The notes: generated by a model not told the origin, from the letters alone. A stretch of DNA of 20,824 nt from JAQUGA01 sp964521105 (GCA_964521105.1 CAZFPO010000042.1:1-20824), one strand, 5' to 3'. Positions 7,023 through 15,589 are shown, numbered from the stretch's first letter. Translations and numbers: made by a program.

Positions 7023-7096
7023 GCCGATGTAGCTCAGTTGGCCAGAGCAGCTGATTTGTAATCAGCTGGTCGGGGGTTCGAATCCCTCCATCGGCT
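7023..7096 (+). tRNA. tRNA-Thr (anticodon TGT)
   Basis: The acceptor stem GCCGATG pairs with CATCGGC (7089-7095), with discriminator T at 7096; TAGCTC begins the D arm, the anticodon stem GCTGA/TCAGC encloses TTTGTAA, and the T arm contains GGTTCGAATCC. The anticodon TGT reads ACA. CCA is not encoded. It is the first of four tRNAs in front of tuf and equals thrU of the E. coli tufB operon in position and anticodon. Confidence 0.95.
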
Positions 7097-7111
7097 CAAA
7101 AAAAAATAATC

Positions 7112-7193
7112 GGGGAGATTCCAGAGTGGCTAAATGGGGCAGACTGTAAATCTGTTGGTGATACCTTCGGAGGTTCGAATCCTCCTCTCCCCA
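7112..7193 (+). tRNA. tRNA-Tyr (anticodon GTA)
   Basis: Class II tRNA with a long variable arm (82 nt). The acceptor GGGGAGA pairs with TCTCCCC (7186-7192), discriminator A at 7193. The anticodon loop CTGTAAA gives GTA. The T arm holds GGTTCGAATCC. CCA is not encoded. It corresponds to tyrU of the E. coli tufB operon. Confidence 0.95.
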
Positions 7194-7197
7194 CACT

Positions 7198-7270
7198 GCG
7201 GAAGTAGCTCATTTGGTAGAGCGACAGCCTTCCAAGCTGTAGGTAGCGGGTTCGAGACCCGTCTTCCGCT
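7198..7270 (+). tRNA. tRNA-Gly (anticodon TCC)
   Basis: The acceptor GCGGAAG pairs with CTTCCGC (7263-7269), discriminator T at 7270. The anticodon stem ACAGC/GCTGT encloses CTTCCAA, giving TCC, which reads GGA. It starts only 4 bases after tRNA-Tyr, so the two must be separated by RNA processing. It corresponds to glyT of E. coli. Confidence 0.95.
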
Positions 7271-7278
7271 CTTAGGTT

Positions 7279-7350
<72 letters not shown>

Positions 7351-7404
7351 CTGATTTTTTTTATAATAAACTGAACAATAAACACCTTTAATTGAATAAT
7401 TGAT

Positions 7405-8592
7405 ATGGCAAAAGAAAAATTCGAACGCAACAAGCCGCACTTAAACATTGGTACTATTGGTCACATCGACCATGGTAAAACAACTTTAACAGCGGCAATT
7501 ACAAAAGTTTTAGCAGAAGCAGGATTCTCAGAATTTAGATCATTTGAATCTATTGATAGTGCACCTGAAGAAAAAGAACGTGGTATTACCATTAATACTG
7601 CTCACGTTGAATACCAAACAGCAAATCGTCACTATGCACACGTTGATTGTCCAGGACACGCTGACTATATTAAAAATATGGTTACTGGTGCTGCACAAAT
7701 GGACGGAGCTATCATTGTTGTAGCTGCTACAGACGGACCTATGCCACAAACTCGTGAACATATCCTTTTAGCTCGCCAAGTTGGTGTGCCAAAATTGGTT
7801 GTATTTATGAACAAAGTTGACATGGTTGATGATGAAGAATTATTAGAGTTAGTTGAAATGGAAATTCGTGAATTATTAACATTCTACGGATTTGACGGCG
7901 ACAACGTTCCTGTAATTCGCGGATCAGCTTTAGGTGGTTTAAATAGCGAACCAAAATGGGTTGAAAAAGTAATCGAACTTATGGATGCAGTGGATGCTTA
8001 TGTTCCACTTCCAGAACGTGATAAAGATAAAGCTTTTTTAATGCCAGTTGAAGATGTATTCTCAATTACTGGTCGTGGAACAGTTGCTACTGGTCGTATT
8101 GAAACAGGAGTTGTAAATACTGGTGATAAAGTAGATATCATTGGAATGGGTGCTGAAAAATTATCATCTGTTGTAACCGGTGTTGAAATGTTCCGTAAAA
8201 TATTAGATTATGGCGAAGCTGGAGATAACGTAGGACTATTACTCCGTGGTATTGATAAAGATGAAATTCGTCGTGGTATGGTAATCGTAAAACCCGGCAG
8301 TATTAAACCTCACAAACACTTCAAAGCAGAGGTTTATATCTTGAAAAAAGAAGAAGGTGGTCGTCATACTCCATTCCATACAAAATATCGTCCACAATTC
8401 TACTTCAGAACTACTGACGTTACCGGAGAAGTTATTCTTCCTGAAGGTATCGAAATGGTAATGCCAGGCGATAACTTAACAATTGAAGTAAACTTACTTT
8501 CTGAAATCGCATTGAATAAAAACTTACGTTTTGCAATTCGTGAAGGTGGACGTACAGTAGGTGCAGGTCAAGTAACTGAATTATTAGATTAA
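7405..8592 (+). CDS. tuf: Elongation factor Tu
   Basis: 395 residues, the standard length. EF-Tu is a GTPase that delivers aminoacyl-tRNA to the ribosomal A site. The G domain carries GHIDHGKT (19-26, P-loop; Ile21 where Val is more common), a switch I region with RGITINTAH, DCPGHAD (81-87) and NKVD (136-139). Domains 2 and 3 follow (FSITGRGTVATGRIE; GGRHTPFHTKYRPQFYFRT; MVMPGDN; REGGRTVGAGQVTE). No frameshift or missing element is seen. The start ATG has no Shine-Dalgarno, typical for highly expressed Bacteroidota genes. It sits downstream of four tRNAs and upstream of tRNA-Trp and secE. A hairpin at 8602-8638 follows the stop by 9 bases. Confidence 0.98.
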   Translation: MAKEKFERNKPHLNIGTIGHIDHGKTTLTAAITKVLAEAGFSEFRSFESIDSAPEEKERGITINTAHVEYQTANRHYAHVDCPGHADYIKNMVTGAAQMDGAIIVVAATDGPMPQTREHILLARQVGVPKLVVFMNKVDMVDDEELLELVEMEIRELLTFYGFDGDNVPVIRGSALGGLNSEPKWVEKVIELMDAVDAYVPLPERDKDKAFLMPVEDVFSITGRGTVATGRIETGVVNTGDKVDIIGMGAEKLSSVVTGVEMFRKILDYGEAGDNVGLLLRGIDKDEIRRGMVIVKPGSIKPHKHFKAEVYILKKEEGGRHTPFHTKYRPQFYFRTTDVTGEVILPEGIEMVMPGDNLTIEVNLLSEIALNKNLRFAIREGGRTVGAGQVTELLD

Positions 8593-8601
8593 TAACATTG
8601 T

Positions 8602-8638
8602 AGAAAGAGATAATAGGAAAGTCCTATCATCTCTTTCT
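8602..8638 (+). other. Long hairpin between tuf and tRNA-Trp
   Basis: AGAAAGAGAT (8602-8611) pairs with ATCTCTTTCT (8629-8638), and ATAGGA (8613-8618) with TCCTAT (8622-8627), with one A/C mismatch and a 3-base loop: 16 Watson-Crick pairs. No T run follows; instead tRNA-Trp begins two bases later. It looks like an RNA processing or mRNA-end-protecting structure more than a terminator. Confidence 0.7.
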
Positions 8639-8639
8639 T

Positions 8640-8712
8640 ACGGGTGTAGCTCAATTGGTAGAGTAGTGGTCTCCAAAACCATTGGTTGTGAGTTCGAGTC
8701 TTACCACCCGTG
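8640..8712 (+). tRNA. tRNA-Trp (anticodon CCA)
   Basis: The acceptor ACGGGTG pairs with CACCCGT (8705-8711), with discriminator G at 8712 as expected for tRNA-Trp. The anticodon stem GTGGT/ACCAT encloses CTCCAAA, giving CCA. The T arm contains the usual GAGTTCGAGTC. It lies 20 bases before secE; a tRNA-Trp between tuf and secE is a known arrangement in several bacterial phyla. Confidence 0.95.
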
Positions 8713-8732
8713 CAATTTTGAAACAAAAAAAG

Positions 8733-8924
8733 ATGAAGAAAGTAATAAATTACTTCAAAGAAAGTTACGAAGAGCTTTTTAAAAAAGTATCTTGGCCCAC
8801 ATGGAGTGAATTGCAAAATAGTGCTGTAGTTGTATCCATTGCTTCCCTTATAATTGCTTTAATAGTATTTTTGATGGATACAGTGCTAAACTCAACAATA
8901 ACTCAATTATATAAATTGTTTTAA
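8733..8924 (+). CDS. secE: Preprotein translocase subunit SecE
   Basis: 63 residues from ATG 8733, the length of the single-helix SecE of most bacteria. An upstream ATG at 8682 lies inside tRNA-Trp and is rejected. The amphipathic N-terminal helix (YFKESYEELFKKVSWPTWSELQNSA) contains the hallmark KKVSWPTW-x-EL, followed by one transmembrane helix (about residues 32-52). SecE clamps SecY in the inner-membrane translocon. The gene lies between tRNA-Trp and nusG as in most bacteria. Confidence 0.95.
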   Translation: MKKVINYFKESYEELFKKVSWPTWSELQNSAVVVSIASLIIALIVFLMDTVLNSTITQLYKLF

Positions 8925-8977
8925 AGTTGAAAAATTCCTTTATGTAGTTATGATAATCATCTGATATATCTTTTAGA

Positions 8978-9523
8978 ATGAGCGAAAACGAAAAAAAATG
9001 GTATGTTCTTAGAACTGTAACCGGAAAAGAAAACAAGGTAAAACAGTATATTGAGAGTGAAATTTCACGACTCAATATTTCTCATTTAGTATCTCGAGTA
9101 CTCATACCAACTGAAAAAGTATATCAAATTAGAAAAGGCAAAAAGGTTAGTAAAGAGCGGAATTTTTTTCCGGGTTATATCCTACTCGAAGCTGATCTTT
9201 CCGGTGAAACAGCACACTTAATCCGAAACATCCCAGATGTTTTAGGATTTTTAGGGTCAAATAAAACACCAGAGCCAATTCGCCCATCCGAAGTGAATCG
9301 GATTTTGGGTAAAGTTGATGAACTTACGGATATGAATGAGGAGTTTACAACACCTTTTATCATTGGTGAAACCGTAAAAGTAATCGATGGTCCTTTCAAC
9401 AGCTTCTCGGGTGTTATCGAAGAGATAAACGAAGATAAGAAAAAACTTAAAGTTATGGTGAAAATTTTCGGAAGAAAAACACCGCTTGAATTAAGTTTTA
9501 TGCAAGTTGAAAAGGAGTCATAA
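8978..9523 (+). CDS. nusG: Transcription termination/antitermination factor NusG
   Basis: 181 residues, standard. The NGN domain spans about residues 5-110, with KKWYVLRTVTGKENKV at its start and the conserved FFPGY (63-67); it binds RNA polymerase across the clamp. The KOW domain starts around residue 128 (GETVKVIDGPFNSFSGVIEEI) and ends with KIFGRKTPLELSFMQVEK; it contacts Rho or ribosomal protein uS10. The start ATG lies 53 bases after secE, without an SD. Cotranscription with secE and rplK is expected from the short gaps and the lack of terminators. Confidence 0.97.
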   Translation: MSENEKKWYVLRTVTGKENKVKQYIESEISRLNISHLVSRVLIPTEKVYQIRKGKKVSKERNFFPGYILLEADLSGETAHLIRNIPDVLGFLGSNKTPEPIRPSEVNRILGKVDELTDMNEEFTTPFIIGETVKVIDGPFNSFSGVIEEINEDKKKLKVMVKIFGRKTPLELSFMQVEKES

Positions 9524-9562
9524 CAATATCAAATAAATAATAAATTAAAATTAAAAAACAAA

Positions 9563-10006
9563 ATGGCAAAGGAAGTAGCAGGATTAATTAAACTACAAGT
9601 AAAAGGTGGTGCTGCAAATCCTTCACCTCCAATTGGACCTGCATTAGGTTCAAAAGGGGTGAACATCATGGAGTTTTGTAAACAGTTTAATGCGAGAACT
9701 CAAGATTCAGCAGGAAAAATTATTCCTGTCATTATTACAGTTTATAAAGATAAATCTTTTGATTTTATCTTAAAAACTCCACCGGTAGCAATACAACTAA
9801 TGGAAGTAGCTAAAATCCAAAAAGGTTCGTCAGAACCAAATAGAAATAAAGTTGCTTCTGTAACTTGGGAACAGGTTCAGTCAATTGCCGAAAGCAAGAT
9901 GACCGACTTGAATTGTTTCACTGTTGAATCGGCAATGTCAATGGTTGCAGGTACAGCAAGAAGCATGGGAATAACCGTTAAAGGAGAAAATCCTTTAGCA
10001 AAGTAA
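9563..10006 (+). CDS. rplK: Ribosomal protein uL11
   Basis: 147 residues. The N-terminal domain carries IKLQVKGGAANPSPPIGPALGSKGVNIMEFCKQFN, the uL11 signature. The C-terminal RNA-binding domain includes KTPPVAIQL and the end GTARSMGITVKG. uL11 binds the GTPase-associated centre of 23S rRNA, the landing site for EF-Tu and EF-G and the sensor region for stringent response. First of the four ribosomal genes; it lies 39 bases after nusG and 20 before rplA. Confidence 0.97.
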   Translation: MAKEVAGLIKLQVKGGAANPSPPIGPALGSKGVNIMEFCKQFNARTQDSAGKIIPVIITVYKDKSFDFILKTPPVAIQLMEVAKIQKGSSEPNRNKVASVTWEQVQSIAESKMTDLNCFTVESAMSMVAGTARSMGITVKGENPLAK

Positions 10007-10026
10007 TTAAACTTAAACAGTAAAAA

Positions 10027-10722
10027 ATGACTAAGATATCTAAAAAACGTAAAGAAGCGTTATCAAAGTACGAGAAAAATGCTGTTTATTCCCTAACCGA
10101 TGCGATTCAGGTTGTAAAAGACATTACATATACCAAATTTGATTCATCGTTTGACATAGATATACGCTTAGGTGTAGACCCTAGAAAAGCAAATCAAATG
10201 GTTCGTGGTGTTGTAACCTTACCACATGGAACAGGAAAAACAGTTAGAGTTTTAGTACTTTGTACGCCAGACAAAGAAGAAGAAGCAAAAGCAGCTGGTG
10301 CTGATTACTACGGATTAGACGAATACGTTGAAAAAATTAAACAAGGCTGGACTGACATTGATGTAATTATAACAATGCCTAGTGTGATGCCAAAAATTGG
10401 TGCTTTAGGTAAAATTTTAGGACCAAGAGGTTTAATGCCAAATCCAAAATCAGGAACAGTTACAATGGACATTGGAAAAGCTGTAAATGAAGTTAAAGCC
10501 GGTAAAATCGATTTTAAAGTTGACAAATTCGGTATTATTCATGCTTCAGTTGCAAAAGTGTCTTTTGAAAATGGAAAAATACTTGATAATGCAAAAGAAC
10601 TTGTTCAAACCATTATCAAATTGAAACCAACCGCTGCAAAAGGAACGTATGTTAAAAGCATTTACGTTTCTAGCACAATGAGTCCTGGCATTCAAGTAGA
10701 ACCAAAATCAGTTACAATTTAA
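10027..10722 (+). CDS. rplA: Ribosomal protein uL1
   Basis: 231 residues, standard. KISKKRKEALSKYEK at the start, DIDIRLGVDPRKANQMVRGVVTLPHGTGK in the first domain and GPRGLMPNPKSGTV starting at residue 132 identify uL1. It forms the mobile L1 stalk that guides deacylated tRNA out of the E site. In other bacteria it represses its own operon by binding the rplK leader; no such structure is obvious in the 39-base nusG-rplK gap, so that regulation is not shown here. Gap to rplJ is 14 bases. Confidence 0.97.
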   Translation: MTKISKKRKEALSKYEKNAVYSLTDAIQVVKDITYTKFDSSFDIDIRLGVDPRKANQMVRGVVTLPHGTGKTVRVLVLCTPDKEEEAKAAGADYYGLDEYVEKIKQGWTDIDVIITMPSVMPKIGALGKILGPRGLMPNPKSGTVTMDIGKAVNEVKAGKIDFKVDKFGIIHASVAKVSFENGKILDNAKELVQTIIKLKPTAAKGTYVKSIYVSSTMSPGIQVEPKSVTI

Positions 10723-10736
10723 TAAGGGTCAAAAAA

Positions 10737-11258
10737 ATGAAAAAAGAGTTAAAGAGTGAAATCATAGATTCGATTGTTCAAGACCTAAAAATGTACAAAT
10801 ACATGTATGTAACTGATATTTCGGGGCTTAATGTTGAACAAACCAATGCACTACGCAGATTGTGTTTTAAACGAGAAGTAAAACTTAAAGTTGTAAAAAA
10901 CACACTTCTTAGAAGAGCAATGGAAACGTTAAACGTTGACTACTCCGAATTATTTCCGGTTTTACATGGAAGTACATCTATTATGCTTTGCAATACAGGA
11001 AATGCACCTGCGAAATTAATAAAAGAATTCCGTGGCAAAAAATCAATTCCTGATGTAAAAGGTGCATTTGTTGAAGATGTATCATTTGTTGGAGACAATT
11101 TAATAGAAACCTTGATAAATCTTAAATCTAAAGAACAACTTCTTGGTGATATTATATACATGTTACAATCTCCAGCTAAAAATGTCATCTCGGCATTACA
11201 AGCAAATAGTGGTCAAAAAATCGCAGGCATCGTGAAAACATTGTCTGAAAAAAATTAA
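10737..11258 (+). CDS. rplJ: Ribosomal protein uL10
   Basis: 173 residues. The N-terminal RNA-binding part (DLKMYKYMYVTDISGLNVEQTNALRR; KLKVVKNTLLRRAME) is typical. The C-terminal helix that carries bL12 dimers is at about residues 135-170 (LGDIIYMLQSPAKNVISALQ). uL10 anchors the L7/L12 stalk. A weak AAGGG lies 8 bases before the ATG. Gap to rplL is 37 bases, A-rich and without structure. Confidence 0.96.
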   Translation: MKKELKSEIIDSIVQDLKMYKYMYVTDISGLNVEQTNALRRLCFKREVKLKVVKNTLLRRAMETLNVDYSELFPVLHGSTSIMLCNTGNAPAKLIKEFRGKKSIPDVKGAFVEDVSFVGDNLIETLINLKSKEQLLGDIIYMLQSPAKNVISALQANSGQKIAGIVKTLSEKN

Positions 11259-11295
11259 TAAATAATAGTAAACAAAACAATAAAAAATAAATAAA

Positions 11296-11676
11296 ATGGC
11301 AGATATTAAAGCATTAGCAGAACAATTAGTTAATCTGACAGTAAAAGAAGTTAACGAACTTGCACAAATACTGAAAGACGAATACGGTATTGAACCTGCA
11401 GCAGCTGCAGTAGCTATTGCAGCCGGTCCAGTTGCCGGAGCAGCAGCAGAAGAAGTTGAAGAACAAACTTCATTTGACGTAATTTTAAAAGCAGCAGGTG
11501 CTCAAAAACTTGCAGTAGTAAAACTCGTTAAAGAATTAACCAGTCTTGGTTTAAAAGAAGCAAAAGAATTAGTTGATGCAGCACCAAAACCAGTTAAAGA
11601 AGGTGTTAGTAAAGACGAAGCTGAAGCACTTAAAAAATCTTTAGAAGAAGCAGGTGCTGAAGTAGAGGTTAAGTAA
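11296..11676 (+). CDS. rplL: Ribosomal protein bL12 (L7/L12)
   Basis: 126 residues. The N-terminal dimerisation domain (LAEQLVNLTVKEVNELAQIL) is followed by an Ala/Val/Gly-rich hinge (about 35-52) and the C-terminal factor-binding domain (SFDVILKAAGAQKLAVVK, LGLKEAKELVDAAPKPVKEGVSK, AEALKKSLEEAGAEVEVK). Multiple copies recruit translation GTPases. It is needed in several-fold excess over other ribosomal proteins and far above RNA polymerase. A hairpin at 11696-11741 just downstream could set this ratio. Confidence 0.97.
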   Translation: MADIKALAEQLVNLTVKEVNELAQILKDEYGIEPAAAAVAIAAGPVAGAAAEEVEEQTSFDVILKAAGAQKLAVVKLVKELTSLGLKEAKELVDAAPKPVKEGVSKDEAEALKKSLEEAGAEVEVK

Positions 11677-11695
11677 GAATCTCTTTTACATTCTA

Positions 11696-11741
11696 ATACA
11701 GGTTTCCTGCCTTAAGGTAGGAGCCTGTATTTCTTGATTTT
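11696..11741 (+). terminator. Terminator-like attenuator hairpin between rplL and rpoB
   Basis: ATACAGG (11696-11702) pairs with CCTGTAT (11724-11730), and TCCTGCC (11705-11711) with GGTAGGA (11716-11722; one G-T wobble), with a small internal asymmetry and a TTAA loop. The following TTCTTGATTTT is an imperfect T tract, so partial termination is more likely than full. E. coli has an attenuator and RNase III site at the same junction. Confidence 0.7.
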
Positions 11742-11787
11742 AACCATTATCGTTCATTTATCTTACTAATTTAAAAAATTATAGGCC

Positions 11788-14700
11788 TTGGGAAAGTTAC
11801 AAAACCAAAGACATAGTTTTGCATCGACAAAACCTGCAGATTATCCGGATTTTCTTGAATTACAATTAAAATCATTTCAAGAATTTTTTCAGTTAGAAAC
11901 AACCACTGAAAACAGAAAAAACGAAGGGCTTTATAAAGTTTTTTCCGAAAATTTTCCAATTTCCGATGCCCGAAATAACTTTGTGCTAGAATTTATCGAC
12001 TATTTCGTAGATCCTCCTAGGTATAATATGACAGAGTGCTTAGAAAGAGGTCTTACTTATAGCGTTCCTCTTAAAGCTAAATTAAAACTTTATTGCACCG
12101 ACGAAGAGCATGAAGACTTTGAAACCATAGTTCAAGATGTTTATTTAGGAATGATTCCGTACATGACTCCTCAGGGCTCGTTTATTGTTAATGGAGCCGA
12201 ACGCGTTATAGTTTCTCAACTACATCGTTCTCCAGGAGTGTTTTTTGGTACTTCATACCATGCTAACGGTTCACAATTATTTTCAGCCAGAATTATTCCA
12301 TTTAAAGGATCATGGATCGAGTTTACAACCGATATTAATAACGTGATGTATGCATACATCGACCGTAAAAAGAAATTGCCCGTTACAACTTTGTTACGAG
12401 CCATCGGCTTTGAAACCGACCGTGATATTCTTCAAATTTTCGATATGGCTACCGAAGTTAAAGTTTCTAAAGCTAATCTTAAAAAGGTTATCGGTCAGCG
12501 ATTAGCAGCTCGAGTTGTTCGTTCGTGGCTCGAAGATTTTGTAGACGAAGAAACAGGGGAAGTAGTATCAATTGAACGAACCGATGTTCTTGTTGATAGA
12601 GAATCTGTCATAGAACCTGAACATGTTGACTTATTTATTGATGCAAACGTTAAAACTATTCTTATCCATAAAGATGAAGAAAGCAGTTCTGATTTTTCCA
12701 TCATTTTTAATACCTTACAAAAAGACCCTACTAATTCGGAAAAGCAAGCGATCGAATATTTATATTTTCAATTACGAAACACTGCACCACCTGATGAAGA
12801 AACTGCTCGTGGAGTTCTTGAAAAATTATTCTTTTCGGATAAAAGATACGATCTTGGCGAAGTTGGTAGATATAGAATTAATAAAAAATTAAATCTAAGC
12901 ACTTCTTTAAATATACGAATTTTAACTAAAGAAGATATTGTTTCGATTATTAAGCACTTAATAGAGCTTATTAATGCAAAAACTGAGGTTGATGATATTG
13001 ACCATTTGAGTAATCGACGTGTTCGCACTGTAGGAGAACAACTATATTCTCAATTTGGTGTTGGATTAGCTCGTATGGCTCGTACTATTCGCGAACGTAT
13101 GAATGTTCGTGATAATGAAGTTTTTACACCTACCGATTTAGTTAATGCTAAAACTTTATCTTCTGTGATTAATTCATTCTTCGGAACGAATCAACTTTCA
13201 CAATTTATGGATCAAACCAATCCAATTTCAGAATTGACTCACAAACGTCGTATTTCTGCACTTGGACCTGGTGGTTTGTCTCGTGAAAGAGCAGGATTTG
13301 AAGTGCGTGACGTTCACTATACCCACTATGGTCGTTTATGTACGATTGAAACACCTGAAGGTCCTAACATCGGTTTGATTTCTTCCTTATGTGTTTTTGC
13401 AAAAATTAACCACTTAGGGTTTATTGAAACGCCATATTATAAAGTAGAAAAAGGCTCTGTTGATAAATCTAAATTAGTTTATTTGAGTGCAGAAGAAGAA
13501 GAAAATAAAACTATTGCACAATCAAATGTTGACCTTAACGATAAATCATTAATTGTTCAAGAACGTATTAAAGCACGCCAATTAGCTGATTATCCTATTG
13601 TTTCTCCTACACAAGTTGATATGATTGACGTAGGTCCAAACCAAATTGCATCCATTGCTGCTTCACTTATTCCGTTTTTAGAACACGATGATGCAAACCG
13701 TGCATTAATGGGTTCAAATATGATGCGTCAAGCAGTTCCACTTCTTCATCCAGAAGCTCCAATTGTTGGAACAGGTTTAGAACAAAAAGTGGCTCAAGAT
13801 TCAAGAGTATTAATAAATTCAGAAACAACTGGCACTGTAATTTATGTAGATGCTAATACTATTAAGATAAAAAGTGATAGAACAGCTGAAGATGTATTAA
13901 TTAGCTTTGATGACGAGATTGTTACATACGATTTAGTAAAATTCTGCCGTACAAATCAAAACACTTGTATAAATTTGAGACCAATCGTTCGTAAAGGCGA
14001 TAAAGTAACAAAAGGACAAGTGTTATGTGAAGGCTATGCTACCGAAAAAGGTGAATTAGCTTTAGGTAGAAATTTAATGGTTGCTTTTATGCCCTGGAAA
14101 GGATATAATTTTGAAGATGCAATCGTAATTTCGGAAAGAATTGTAAAGGAGGATATTTTTACTTCGATTTATATTGAAGAATTCACCCTTGAAGTACGTG
14201 ATACAAAACGAGGAGTTGAAGAATTAACGAATGATATTCCAAACGTAAGTGCCGAAGCGACGAAAGATTTAGATGAAAATGGATTAATTCGCATTGGTGC
14301 TGAAGTAAATGAAGGCGATATTTTAATTGGTAAAATAACACCAAAAGGTGAATCATACCCTACTCCTGAAGAAAAGTTATTACGAGCAATTTTTGGTGAT
14401 AAAGCTGGAGATGTGAAAGATGCATCATTAAAAGCTCACCCATCAATGAAAGGGGTTGTAATTGACAAAAAACTTTTCACCAGAAATATAAAAGAGAAAA
14501 AGCCAAAAGGAAAAACTCAAGATAATCAAAAGGATATTGAAACTAGGTTTAATAAAGAGTTTATTGAACTTAAAGAGACTTTAGTGAAAAAGCTCTATAC
14601 CATTTTAGAAAATAAAACTTCTGGTGGTGTACATTCAATATTTAAAGATATAGTTATTCCTAAAGGAACAAAATTTACTCAAAAAATATTAGCATCATTT

Positions 14701-15588
14701 GATTATAGTACAATTAGCCCATTAAGTTGGACAAGCGATGAAGCTATAAATGAATTAATTTATCGTTTGCTAAATAATTATAATGTTAAATATCGAGAAG
14801 TTCAAGGACGTTTGCAACGTGAAAAATTTGCATCGTCGGTTGGAGACGAACTTCCAAACGGTATTGTACAGGTGGCAAAAGTATACGTAGCTCAAAAACG
14901 TAAACTTAAAGTTGGAGATAAAATGGCTGGTCGTCATGGAAATAAAGGTATTGTAGCTAAAATTGTTCGTGAAGAAGACATGCCATTCCTCGAAGATGGA
15001 ACTCCTGTTGATATTGTTTTAAATCCACTAGGTGTACCTTCGCGTATGAATTTAGGACAAATTTATGAAACCGTTTTAGGATGGGCTGGTAGTAAATTAG
15101 GTATGAAATTTAGTACTCCAATTTTTGATGGTGCAACTATAGATGAGATAAATGATTTGATGATAAAAGCCGAATTACCCGAAAATGGTAAAGTTACTTT
15201 ATATGATGGTGGCACCGGTGAAAAATTTGATCAACAAATTACCGTTGGGTACATTTACATGATGAAACTTCACCACATGGTTGATGATAAAATGCACGCC
15301 CGTTCAATTGGACCATATTCATTAATAACTCAGCAGCCACTTGGAGGTAAAGCTCAATTTGGAGGTCAACGTTTTGGTGAAATGGAAGTTTGGGCATTAG
15401 AAGCATTTGGTGCATCTAATATTCTTCAAGAAATACTTACTGTAAAATCCGATGATGTTGTTGGACGAGCAAAAGCATACGAATCAATTGTAAAAGGCGA
15501 TAACATGCCAACACCAGGAATACCTGAGTCGTTTAATGTTTTAGTTCATGAGCTTAAAGGATTATGCTTAAATGTAACATTTGAATAA
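11788..15588 (+). CDS. rpoB: DNA-directed RNA polymerase subunit beta
   Basis: 1266 residues, normal for Bacteroidota. The start is TTG at 11788: an in-frame TAG lies at 11782-11784, the homologous N-terminus (HSFASTKPADYPDFLELQLKSF) begins right after it, and the first Met is only at residue 81. Landmarks are the rifampicin-binding region SQFMDQTNP-x-SELTHKRRISALGPGG (471-496), with Asp475, His485 and Ser490 as in sensitive enzymes, and GDKMAGRHGNKG (1043-1054) with the active-site lysines 1045 and 1053. Thr519 replaces the usual Pro in the CPIETPEG motif. Beta forms one half of the RNA polymerase cleft. An attenuator-like hairpin precedes the gene and another follows it. Confidence 0.97.
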   Translation: MGKLQNQRHSFASTKPADYPDFLELQLKSFQEFFQLETTTENRKNEGLYKVFSENFPISDARNNFVLEFIDYFVDPPRYNMTECLERGLTYSVPLKAKLKLYCTDEEHEDFETIVQDVYLGMIPYMTPQGSFIVNGAERVIVSQLHRSPGVFFGTSYHANGSQLFSARIIPFKGSWIEFTTDINNVMYAYIDRKKKLPVTTLLRAIGFETDRDILQIFDMATEVKVSKANLKKVIGQRLAARVVRSWLEDFVDEETGEVVSIERTDVLVDRESVIEPEHVDLFIDANVKTILIHKDEESSSDFSIIFNTLQKDPTNSEKQAIEYLYFQLRNTAPPDEETARGVLEKLFFSDKRYDLGEVGRYRINKKLNLSTSLNIRILTKEDIVSIIKHLIELINAKTEVDDIDHLSNRRVRTVGEQLYSQFGVGLARMARTIRERMNVRDNEVFTPTDLVNAKTLSSVINSFFGTNQLSQFMDQTNPISELTHKRRISALGPGGLSRERAGFEVRDVHYTHYGRLCTIETPEGPNIGLISSLCVFAKINHLGFIETPYYKVEKGSVDKSKLVYLSAEEEENKTIAQSNVDLNDKSLIVQERIKARQLADYPIVSPTQVDMIDVGPNQIASIAASLIPFLEHDDANRALMGSNMMRQAVPLLHPEAPIVGTGLEQKVAQDSRVLINSETTGTVIYVDANTIKIKSDRTAEDVLISFDDEIVTYDLVKFCRTNQNTCINLRPIVRKGDKVTKGQVLCEGYATEKGELALGRNLMVAFMPWKGYNFEDAIVISERIVKEDIFTSIYIEEFTLEVRDTKRGVEELTNDIPNVSAEATKDLDENGLIRIGAEVNEGDILIGKITPKGESYPTPEEKLLRAIFGDKAGDVKDASLKAHPSMKGVVIDKKLFTRNIKEKKPKGKTQDNQKDIETRFNKEFIELKETLVKKLYTILENKTSGGVHSIFKDIVIPKGTKFTQKILASFDYSTISPLSWTSDEAINELIYRLLNNYNVKYREVQGRLQREKFASSVGDELPNGIVQVAKVYVAQKRKLKVGDKMAGRHGNKGIVAKIVREEDMPFLEDGTPVDIVLNPLGVPSRMNLGQIYETVLGWAGSKLGMKFSTPIFDGATIDEINDLMIKAELPENGKVTLYDGGTGEKFDQQITVGYIYMMKLHHMVDDKMHARSIGPYSLITQQPLGGKAQFGGQRFGEMEVWALEAFGASNILQEILTVKSDDVVGRAKAYESIVKGDNMPTPGIPESFNVLVHELKGLCLNVTFE

Positions 15589-15589
15589 C

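Noticed and set aside
8682..8732. Longer N-terminus for SecE
   Set aside because: The extra codons lie within tRNA-Trp and its 3' flank; MKKVINYFKES is the expected start.
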